Shown one piece after another: positions 57,533 to 64,000 of a DNA stretch of 64,000 nucleotides. The stretch covers positions 1,550,001 through 1,614,000 of the forward strand of contig JABEEB010000001.1 in the NCBI GenBank assembly GCA_012999515.1. The letters run 5' to 3'. Both the position numbers and the translations under genes were made by a program. The stretch's first letter is position 1, and each line of letters begins with the position of its first letter. The DNA is from Salifodinibacter halophilus (GTDB lineage: Bacteria > Pseudomonadota > Gammaproteobacteria > Nevskiales > Salinisphaeraceae). The notes beneath the pieces are model-generated. The model was given only the letters and a program-made list of their open reading frames with translations, ran no database searches and was not told the origin of the DNA.

Positions 57533-57568
57533 TCAAAGCTGGCGTCGAACGCCAGTTACGATTGCCCC

Positions 57569-57598
57569 AAAAGCCGGATCGATGATCCGGCTTTTTTT
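57569..57598 (+). terminator. Intrinsic terminator after the small secreted-protein gene
   Basis: AAAGCCGGATC, a short loop and GATCCGGCTT followed by a run of T residues. It lies 37 bp past the stop at 57532. Confidence 0.9.
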
Positions 57599-57599
57599 A

Positions 57600-58094
57600 T
57601 GCCCGCTCCGAGGGTAGAAACGGCTGCGAACAGGAAACGGTGCTGCGCAGCTTTTATGTCTCAGCCGGCTGAGACATGGTGCGGGCATAAACAGATACGT
57701 CGATGTGGCTCGGTGGCCTCTGTATACACAGAATGGCCAGCTATACCAGCCGCGACACACCGTCTTCGTCGCCGCGACGCGGCTCGATCAGACTCAACGG
57801 CGCTCGCGTTTTAACGCGCATTTCACGCCGACGAGTGCACAACACCACGTGACGGTTTCCCCGTTGGCCACAGCTGCCGGCGGCGAGTATTAATCACAGC
57901 GGATACCACGGTGGCGAATACGCCTCCTCCTATACCTGGCGTTTTGCGCATGAGCCGCCAGCGCTCGAGGCGAGCCGCGACGCTATCGATCATTACGACA
58001 TTTTTACGCCAATCGGCGCTTGTGGAATAGCACTTTTACGCCTCCCGGCCCTAGCATCCTGCGTCCCATAGTTGGGCAAGCTCAGGAAGTATGT
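57600..58094 (+). other. Intergenic region upstream of kdp
   Basis: About 495 bp with no recognised gene; short plus-strand frames show no family resemblance. Near its end TTTTACGCC occurs twice in direct orientation (58002-58010 and 58034-58042), 32 bp apart, about three helical turns, some 50-90 bp before kdpF. A two-component regulator such as KdpE could bind there. Confidence 0.4.
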
Positions 58095-58172
58095 ATGTGG
58101 TTACTTTTCATCGTCTGTTGGGCGACTGCTATCTACTTGATCGCAGCCGTGCTCCGACCGGAGCGGTTCTAA
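58095..58172 (+). CDS. kdpF: KdpF, small subunit of the K+-transporting ATPase
   Basis: A 25-residue single-helix membrane peptide. It ends in LRPERF, the characteristic KdpF C-terminus, and KdpF stabilises the KdpABC complex. An AGGAAG ribosome site precedes the ATG. The stop TAA at 58170-58172 overlaps the ATG of the next small frame (TAATG). Confidence 0.85.
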   Translation: MWLLFIVCWATAIYLIAAVLRPERF

Positions 58173-58255
58173 TGATGGCGTTTGTCGGCCTGGCCATCCT
58201 CATGGGGCTTTTAGCCCTCTGCATCGGTTTCATTTGCATTGAGGACCGCATATGA
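58172..58255 (+). CDS. Second micropeptide between kdpF and kdpA
   Basis: A 27-codon frame encodes one hydrophobic helix (FVGLAILMGLLALCIGFICI) and a short acidic tail. It overlaps the kdpF stop at one end (TAATG) and the kdpA start at the other (ATGA, 58252-58255). Such tight nesting argues that it is translated. A second Met is at 58175. Its function is unknown; by position it may be an extra accessory subunit of the Kdp pump. Confidence 0.65.
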   Translation: MMAFVGLAILMGLLALCIGFICIEDRI

Positions 58256-59961
58256 ATGAAATCATTCTGACCTACGTGGTCTCGCTTTTACTCGCACTGC
58301 CGCTCGGCTGGTACATGGCGAACGTTTTTGCCAGCAGCTCGGGCGCTCTGGATCGTGTATTCGGCCCGGTTGAGCAGGGCGTCTTCCGGCTCGCCGGCAT
58401 CGACGCATCACGGCCGATGGACTGGAAGGGCTATGCACTTGCCTTCATGAAATTCCATGTCGGCCTCGGTGCGCTCGTCTTTTTCATCCTTTACTTCCAG
58501 GGTTATTTGCCACTGAACCCGGACGGTATTCAGGGGATGGATTGGGATCTCGCTCTGCACACGGCGACGTCGTTTCTCACGAACACGAATCAGCAGCACT
58601 ACTCGGGGCAGGCGCAACTCTCCTATTTCGCTCACATGTTCGGGATCGTCACCTTGCAAGTGATCACGCCAACTGCCGGGCTGGTGGCACTGGTCGCGAT
58701 CGTGCGGACACTGCTGGCGCGCCCACACACGGTGCGTCAACTGGGAAGTGGTGAGGTTGCCGTGGGCAACTTCTACCGGGATCTCGTGCGCGCCATCCTG
58801 CGCATCACGCTGCCGCTGGCATTCCTCGTCGCCATTTTAATCGCCTGGCAGGGCGTGCCAAGCACGTTCGAGGGCGCACAAACGACGAACACCCTCGATC
58901 CGGCCGCCGAAATGACGCAACAGGAAGTGCCTGTGGGGCCGGTCGCATCGATGGTGGCGATCAAGCAACTCGGCACGAATGGCGGCGGTTGGTACGGCCC
59001 GAACAGCTCGGTTCCGCTCGAGAACCCAACGCCAGTGTCGAACTTCATCGAAACCGTCTCGCTCGTGCTTATCCCGATCGCAACCGTGATTATGGCGGGC
59101 TTTCTCTCGGGGCGTAGGCGTCTGGCTGCGGGCATTTTGAGCGTGATGGTAATGCTATCGGTTTCGTTGGTAAGCCTAGCGGTCTGGTCTGAGAATCAAC
59201 CCAATGCCGCCTTCGTGGGTCTGTCCGAGACCGGTCCCAACATGGAAGGCAAGGAGACGCGTTTCGGTCCGACAGCGTCAGCGCTGTGGGGGGCGTTCAC
59301 CACGCAAACGTCCAACGGGTCTGTGAACTCAATGCACGACTCCTGGAACCCGATGGGCGGGCTGGTAACGCTGATGGACATGTTCATCAACGCGATATTC
59401 GGCGGCGTCGGCGTCGGCTTGATCAACTTCTTGCTCTACGGGTTACTCGCGGCATTTCTAGGATCGTTGATGATCGGTCGCAGCCCGGCAATTTACGGCC
59501 GAGCACTCGAAGCGAAAGAGATCAAACTCTTGTCGATCGCATTACTACTGCCGTCGCTGCTGATCTTGAGTTTCACGGGCGCATCATTCGCCTTTTCCGG
59601 GCTGGCCCAGAACTCGAACCCGGCATTTCACGGCATATCGCAGGTCCTTTACGAATACACCTCCGCTTTCGCCAACAACGGCTCCGGTTTCGAAGGCCTG
59701 GGTGACGACACAGTCTGGTGGAACGTAACGACCTCCGTGAACCTCGTCTTCGGTCGCTTTATCCCGATTTTGGCGTTGCTCGCTATCGGCGCGCGCATCG
59801 CAGGTAAACGGGCCGCACCGACCGGCCGCGGGAGCTTGAAGATCGAAACGCCGACCTTCGCCGTACTAACGCTGGGCGTCATCGTCCTGATCGCGCTGCT
59901 GTCATTCATGCCCGTGCTTGTGCTCGGTCCGATCGGCGAGCAGCTGTTCCTGGCGAACTAA
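58252..59961 (+). CDS. kdpA: Potassium-transporting ATPase subunit KdpA
   Basis: A 569-residue K+-selective channel-like subunit of the high-affinity KdpFABC pump. It has about ten membrane helices. The selectivity-filter repeats include ATSFLTNTNQQHYSGQ, QLGTNGGGWYGPNSSVPLEN and TSAFANNGSGFEGLG. The start is coupled to the preceding micropeptide. Length is normal. Confidence 0.97.
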   Translation: MNEIILTYVVSLLLALPLGWYMANVFASSSGALDRVFGPVEQGVFRLAGIDASRPMDWKGYALAFMKFHVGLGALVFFILYFQGYLPLNPDGIQGMDWDLALHTATSFLTNTNQQHYSGQAQLSYFAHMFGIVTLQVITPTAGLVALVAIVRTLLARPHTVRQLGSGEVAVGNFYRDLVRAILRITLPLAFLVAILIAWQGVPSTFEGAQTTNTLDPAAEMTQQEVPVGPVASMVAIKQLGTNGGGWYGPNSSVPLENPTPVSNFIETVSLVLIPIATVIMAGFLSGRRRLAAGILSVMVMLSVSLVSLAVWSENQPNAAFVGLSETGPNMEGKETRFGPTASALWGAFTTQTSNGSVNSMHDSWNPMGGLVTLMDMFINAIFGGVGVGLINFLLYGLLAAFLGSLMIGRSPAIYGRALEAKEIKLLSIALLLPSLLILSFTGASFAFSGLAQNSNPAFHGISQVLYEYTSAFANNGSGFEGLGDDTVWWNVTTSVNLVFGRFIPILALLAIGARIAGKRAAPTGRGSLKIETPTFAVLTLGVIVLIALLSFMPVLVLGPIGEQLFLAN

Positions 59962-59990
59962 ATGCTACGGACAACATAGGGAACGCAACC

Positions 59991-62012
59991 ATGTCTCAAA
60001 AAAGCAGTTCCGTTTTTGGCGCCATGCAGCCCCATGAGCTCATGCTACAAGCGCTTGCGCGCCTAAGCCCGAGAAATCTCGCCCATAACCCGGTGATGTT
60101 CGTGGTCGGGGGCGGCACGGTCATTTCGTTGATCTACACCGCTCTCGCGATGGGGCAAGGCGACCCATTCGGAGTCAATTTGGCCGTCACGCTCATCCTG
60201 TTGGCGACCGTTTTATTCGCCAATGGCGCCGAAGCACTGGCCGAGGCACGGGGGCGTGCACACGCTTCGAGCCTGCGCACCCAGCGCGATCAGCTCCAGG
60301 CGGAACGACTACGCACCGGCGGTGACAGCGAGACCGTGCCCGCCAGTGAATTACGCCGTGGGGACCATGTCCGTGTAACGGCGAATTCTTTAATCCCATG
60401 TGATGGCGAAATCGTGGAAGGCGCCGCCACCATCAACGAGTCAGCGGTCACCGGCGAATCAGCGCCGGTGCTACGCGAGGCCGGCACCGACCACAGCGGG
60501 GTTAGCGCTGGCACCAGCGTTTTGTCCGACGGGATCGTGATCAAGGTCACTGTTGACCCGGGCAACAGCCTGCTCGATCGCATGATCGCCCTGGTCGAGA
60601 GTGCAAAACGGCAAAAGACGCCGAACGAGATCGCTCTGACTGTCCTGCTGGCCGCGATGACGCTGATTTTCCTGTTGGTCGTAGCCAACCTCGTGCCGCT
60701 CGCCGATTTTCTCGGTGTGACGGTGCCTGTCCCGGTGCTCGTGGCCGTGCTTGTCTGCTTGATTCCGACGACCATCGGTGGCCTGTTACCAGCGATTGGC
60801 ATCGCGGGCATGGACCGGGCAATGCGGGCGAACCTGGTCGCCAAGTCGGGCATGGCCGTGGAAGTGGCCGGTAATATCGATACCTTATTGCTCGATAAAA
60901 CCGGGACGATCACGCTCGGCGATCGTCAGGCGACGGAATTTCATACGGTCGGGGCCACCGCCAGGCAGCACCTGCTGGACGCGGCCTATCTCGCTTCGCT
61001 CGCCGATCCCACGCCCGAAGGGCAGTCAACCGTCAAACTGGCGGCGGATCAGGGTGCCGAAGCAACCAATGGCGACCATGACGCGTTCATCGAGTTCTCC
61101 GCCGAGACCCGGTTGTCGGGTGTTGATCGCACCGATGGCACGCGCATCCGCAAAGGGGCGACCGACGCCATCCAACATTTTGTCGAGGAAGGCGAGGCGA
61201 CATACGATGCGGAGGCCGACCAGATCGTGGACCGAGTCGCCCGCAGCGGCGCAACGCCACTGGTGGTAGCCGACACCACCGGCGTGTTGGGTGTGATCGC
61301 TCTGTCGGATGTCATCAAACCCGGCATCGACGAACGCTTGCGCAGTCTATCCGAGGTCGGGGTGCGCACGGTCATGATCACCGGTGACAATCCACTCACC
61401 GCTGCGGCGATTGCGGCGGAAGCGGGCGTCGACGACTACCGGGCGGAGGTCGCTCCCGAGGATAAGCTCAATCTTATCCGTGAGGAGCAAACAAACGGGC
61501 GCTTGGTGGCCATGATGGGAGACGGCACCAATGACGCGCCCGCACTCGCACAAGCTGATCTCGGACTAGCCATGAATGCGGGCACTCAAGCAGCCCGTGA
61601 AGCCGGCAACATGGTCGATCTCGATTCCGATCCGGGCAAGCTGATCGAGGTCGTCGAAATCGGCAAGCAACTGCTGATTACGCGCGGCGCTTTGACCACG
61701 TTTTCGCTGGCGAATGACGTGGCCAAGTACTTCGTCATCCTGCCGGCGATCTTTGCGGCGAGCATCCCGGCACTGGGTGCCTTGAACATACTGGGCATGG
61801 CGACACCGACCTCGGCCGTGTTGGCGGCGGTCATCTTCAATGCGCTGCTGATCCCAGCGCTCGTGCCGTTCGCACTACGGGGCGTGCGCTTCAAACCGCA
61901 GTCGAGTGCTGGCCTGCTTCGGCGCAATATGTTGCTCTACGGGTTGGGCGGACTCGTACTGCCATTTATCGCCATGAAAGCAATCGACCTCGTTTTAGGC
62001 TTGGCCGTCTGA
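59991..62012 (+). CDS. kdpB: Potassium-transporting ATPase ATP-binding subunit KdpB
   Basis: A 673-residue P-type ATPase powering K+ uptake. The actuator TGES motif (AVTGESAPVL), the phosphorylation site LLLDKTGTITLG, the KGA nucleotide-pocket motif and the hinge MMGDGTNDAPALAQADLG are all intact. The KdpB membrane helices are present. It lies 29 bp after kdpA. Confidence 0.98.
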   Translation: MSQKSSSVFGAMQPHELMLQALARLSPRNLAHNPVMFVVGGGTVISLIYTALAMGQGDPFGVNLAVTLILLATVLFANGAEALAEARGRAHASSLRTQRDQLQAERLRTGGDSETVPASELRRGDHVRVTANSLIPCDGEIVEGAATINESAVTGESAPVLREAGTDHSGVSAGTSVLSDGIVIKVTVDPGNSLLDRMIALVESAKRQKTPNEIALTVLLAAMTLIFLLVVANLVPLADFLGVTVPVPVLVAVLVCLIPTTIGGLLPAIGIAGMDRAMRANLVAKSGMAVEVAGNIDTLLLDKTGTITLGDRQATEFHTVGATARQHLLDAAYLASLADPTPEGQSTVKLAADQGAEATNGDHDAFIEFSAETRLSGVDRTDGTRIRKGATDAIQHFVEEGEATYDAEADQIVDRVARSGATPLVVADTTGVLGVIALSDVIKPGIDERLRSLSEVGVRTVMITGDNPLTAAAIAAEAGVDDYRAEVAPEDKLNLIREEQTNGRLVAMMGDGTNDAPALAQADLGLAMNAGTQAAREAGNMVDLDSDPGKLIEVVEIGKQLLITRGALTTFSLANDVAKYFVILPAIFAASIPALGALNILGMATPTSAVLAAVIFNALLIPALVPFALRGVRFKPQSSAGLLRRNMLLYGLGGLVLPFIAMKAIDLVLGLAV

Positions 62013-62023
62013 GGAGGATTCAC

Positions 62024-62629
62024 ATGAACGAGTTTGCATCCAACCACACACCGGATTTCAACACATCCTGGATCCCAGCACTGCGCGCGGCGCTGGTTCT
62101 AATGGTGCTCTGCGGTGGCATATACCCTGCTATCACGACCATGATAAGCGGCACGCTTTTCCCTTGGCAGTCGACTGGCAGCCTCATCGTGCGCGATGGT
62201 CAGCCGGTCGGCTCGGCCCTTGTAGGGCAGCCGTTTGTCAGCAATCGCTACTTCTACGGACGACCTTCGGCCGCCGGTTATGACCCGACCGCCGTATCGG
62301 GGTCAGACTGGGCGCCGAACAACCCCGAGCTTAGAGCGCGTGCGGACAAACGCTCGGCCCAGATCGCTGCACGTGAGAACGTGTCGCGCGCCGATATTCC
62401 GGTCAACCTCATTGCCGCATCCGGATCAGGGCTCGACCCGCACGTGTCACCGCAAGCCGCCTATCTGCAGGCCGAGCGTGTCGCCCAGGCGCGCGACATG
62501 CCGGTCACCGAGGTGCATTCGGCGATCCAACGCCATATCAAGAAACCGGTGCTCGGGGTTCTCGGGGACCGCCGGGTGAATGTTCTTGAGCTCAACCTGG
62601 CGCTGGACACCAGCAGCGGGAACACCTAA
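62024..62629 (+). CDS. kdpC: Potassium-transporting ATPase subunit KdpC
   Basis: A 201-residue subunit with a single N-terminal helix (LRAALVLMVLCGGIYPAITT) and a periplasmic domain carrying GSALVGQPFVSNRYFYGRPS, ASGSGLDPHVSPQAAYLQ and VNVLELNLAL, the usual KdpC signatures. A GAGGAGG ribosome site lies a few bases before the ATG. kdpD begins 2 bp after its stop. Confidence 0.96.
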   Translation: MNEFASNHTPDFNTSWIPALRAALVLMVLCGGIYPAITTMISGTLFPWQSTGSLIVRDGQPVGSALVGQPFVSNRYFYGRPSAAGYDPTAVSGSDWAPNNPELRARADKRSAQIAARENVSRADIPVNLIAASGSGLDPHVSPQAAYLQAERVAQARDMPVTEVHSAIQRHIKKPVLGVLGDRRVNVLELNLALDTSSGNT

Positions 62630-62631
62630 GT

Positions 62632-64000
62632 ATGCCGGCACAATCGGATCATCCGCGACCGAACCCGGACGCGCTGCTCGCGGGCATGGATCGCGAGCAG
62701 CGTGGTGGGCTCAAGATATTCCTCGGTGCCGCGCCCGGTGTGGGCAAAACCTACGCGATGCTTCTGGCCGCCCGCGAAGCCCAAAAGGAAGGCCGTGACA
62801 TCGTCATCAGCGTAGTCGAAGCACACGGGCGAGCCGAAACCGAAGGCTTGTGCGCCGACCTCGAGCGCGTGCCCATGCAGTCAGTGCCGTACCGGGAACG
62901 CGAGTTCGCGGAATTCGACCTTCAAGCAACGATCGAGCGCAAGCCGGACGTCGTGCTGGTCGACGAGCTGGCCCACCGCAACATTCCCGGTACGCGCCAT
63001 CCGCGACGCTACCAGGACATCGAAGATCTGCTCGACAACGGCATCGAAGTCTGGACCACCTTAAACGTCCAGCATCTCGAGAGCCTCAACGACAGTATCG
63101 CGCGCATCACGGGCGTGCGCATGCGCGAAACCGTGCCCGATTCAATCCTGGAACGGGCGCGCGACATCGTACTGATCGATCTCAGCCCACGCGAGCTCAT
63201 CGAGCGTCTGCATCAGGGCAAGGTATACGTGCCCGAGCAGGCACGTGCGGCGCTCGACAACTTCTTTAGCATCTCCAATATCACCGCATTGCGCGAAATG
63301 GCGTTTTCGGCGGCCGCGAATCGCGTGGATGCCGATCTGCGCCAGGCCATGCAACAGCAGGGCGAACAGGGACCATGGCCCGCCCGCGACCGACTGGTCA
63401 TAGCGATCGACGGTCGGCGCAATTCAGAACAGGTGGTGCGAGCAGGCAAACGCCTTGCCGAACGATTGCAGGCGCCATGGACGGTCGTGTACGTCGATAC
63501 GGGACGCGTCCGCTATGCGGCGGCACAGGAGCAGATCGACCGGGCGTTCAGCCTGGCCGAGCGCCTTGGCGGTAACACCGCCGTACTACGCGGCAACGCC
63601 ATCGACAAAGAACTTGTCGCATTCGCAACCGATCAAAACGCGACCATTCTAATGCTCGGGCGCACCCGCGAACGCCTATGGGCCGGCATTCTGGGCCAGA
63701 CGCTCACGCAGAAACTGCTGCGCCACAATCGCGATTTCGAAGTCATGGTTGTGGGCGGCGAAGCCGAGCCTCCGCCAGCCGCGCGCAGGCGCTGGGAGCA
63801 ACTCAAAGAAGAGATGCGCCTTACAGCCGCGCGCCACTACGCGTTCGCGCTCGCAGTCGTGGCTGTATGCGTGTCCGTATCACTCGGACTTGAAAGGCTG
63901 CTGCCGCTGCCGCTCGCCAACCTGTCACTCGTGTTCCTAACCGGCGTGCTCGTGGTCGCTGCGCGCACCTCGCTAGTACCTGCATTGACGGCTTCTGCGG
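62632..64000 (+). CDS. kdpD: Sensor histidine kinase KdpD (3' end outside window)
   Basis: The frame is open from the ATG at 62632 to the right edge (456 codons). The N-terminal KdpD domain has a Walker A loop at residues 32-40 (GAAPGVGKT), VVEAHGRAETEGL, VVLVDELAHRNIPGTRHPRR and a Walker B-like DELAH. A universal-stress-protein-like region follows (about 245-370, from VIAIDGRRNSE). The first membrane helices of the DUF4118 region begin near residue 405. The kinase core and any kdpE lie beyond the window. It is the last visible gene of the kdpF-A-B-C-D operon. Confidence 0.95.
   Translation, partial: MPAQSDHPRPNPDALLAGMDREQRGGLKIFLGAAPGVGKTYAMLLAAREAQKEGRDIVISVVEAHGRAETEGLCADLERVPMQSVPYREREFAEFDLQATIERKPDVVLVDELAHRNIPGTRHPRRYQDIEDLLDNGIEVWTTLNVQHLESLNDSIARITGVRMRETVPDSILERARDIVLIDLSPRELIERLHQGKVYVPEQARAALDNFFSISNITALREMAFSAAANRVDADLRQAMQQQGEQGPWPARDRLVIAIDGRRNSEQVVRAGKRLAERLQAPWTVVYVDTGRVRYAAAQEQIDRAFSLAERLGGNTAVLRGNAIDKELVAFATDQNATILMLGRTRERLWAGILGQTLTQKLLRHNRDFEVMVVGGEAEPPPAARRRWEQLKEEMRLTAARHYAFALAVVAVCVSVSLGLERLLPLPLANLSLVFLTGVLVVAARTSLVPALTASA

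Overview
The window is high-GC chromosomal DNA from a gammaproteobacterium. The groES-groEL, secB, gpsA, ubiE-ubiJ-ubiB, glmU-glmS, opgGH, rarA and kdp genes all have gammaproteobacterial form. The composition, an acidic SecB extension and an acidic periplasmic OpgG linker would suit a marine or halophilic member such as Salinisphaera, but that name is an inference from gene content only.

Layout. 1-4.8 kb (minus strand): a glutamate-synthase-like flavoprotein cut by the left edge, a SohB-type protease coupled to ferrochelatase, and a thiolase. 5.0-9.2 kb: groES-groEL, a strong terminator, pyruvate kinase and Maf. 9.3-14.6 kb: a BASS transporter, a frameshifted gamma-glutamylcyclotransferase remnant, a coupled NUDIX/metallo-hydrolase pair, a cluster of REP-like repeats and an SLC13/RCK permease. 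14.8-27.4 kb: a surface-polysaccharide locus. It holds a membrane-domain/pseudokinase fusion, a sulfotransferase, a DUF4422-GT8 fusion, one decayed and one intact sulfotransferase-like gene, UDP-galactopyranose mutase, a GT2, an O-antigen-ligase-like protein and a polyprenyl-phosphate glycosylphosphotransferase. Several of these are AT-rich and look acquired. 27.4-30.1 kb: a lower-GC glpT lying between decayed copies of a REP-associated transposase (RAYT) tail and an intact RAYT gene with inverted 16-bp ends. 30.2-38.6 kb: a reductase, ubiEJB (ubiquinone), EnvC, a rhodanese, secB, gpsA and a CDP-alcohol phosphatidyltransferase. 38.6-49.5 kb: a HAD hydrolase, two glycosyltransferases, glmS, glmU and opgGH (amino-sugar supply and osmoregulated periplasmic glucans). 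49.7-57.6 kb: a chorismatase-like enzyme, rarA, an SDR with a recognisable promoter/operator, DAHP synthase, an OhrR-like regulator, a small kinase, a LysR regulator and a small secreted protein. 58.1-64 kb: kdpF, a second micropeptide, kdpA, kdpB, kdpC and kdpD, the last cut by the right edge.

The most interesting find is the DAHP synthase leader. A 34-codon leader ORF encodes Phe-Tyr-Tyr-Tyr-Trp-Phe shortly before a hairpin and a classic intrinsic terminator, and the DAHP synthase gene follows. This is the architecture of ribosome-mediated attenuation sensing all three aromatic amino acids. Other points of interest are the transmembrane/pseudokinase fusion, the RAYT-flanked glpT, the two overlapping micropeptides at the head of the kdp operon, and a chorismatase that could supply a ubiquinone precursor.

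No tRNA, rRNA, CRISPR array, prophage or replication origin was seen.
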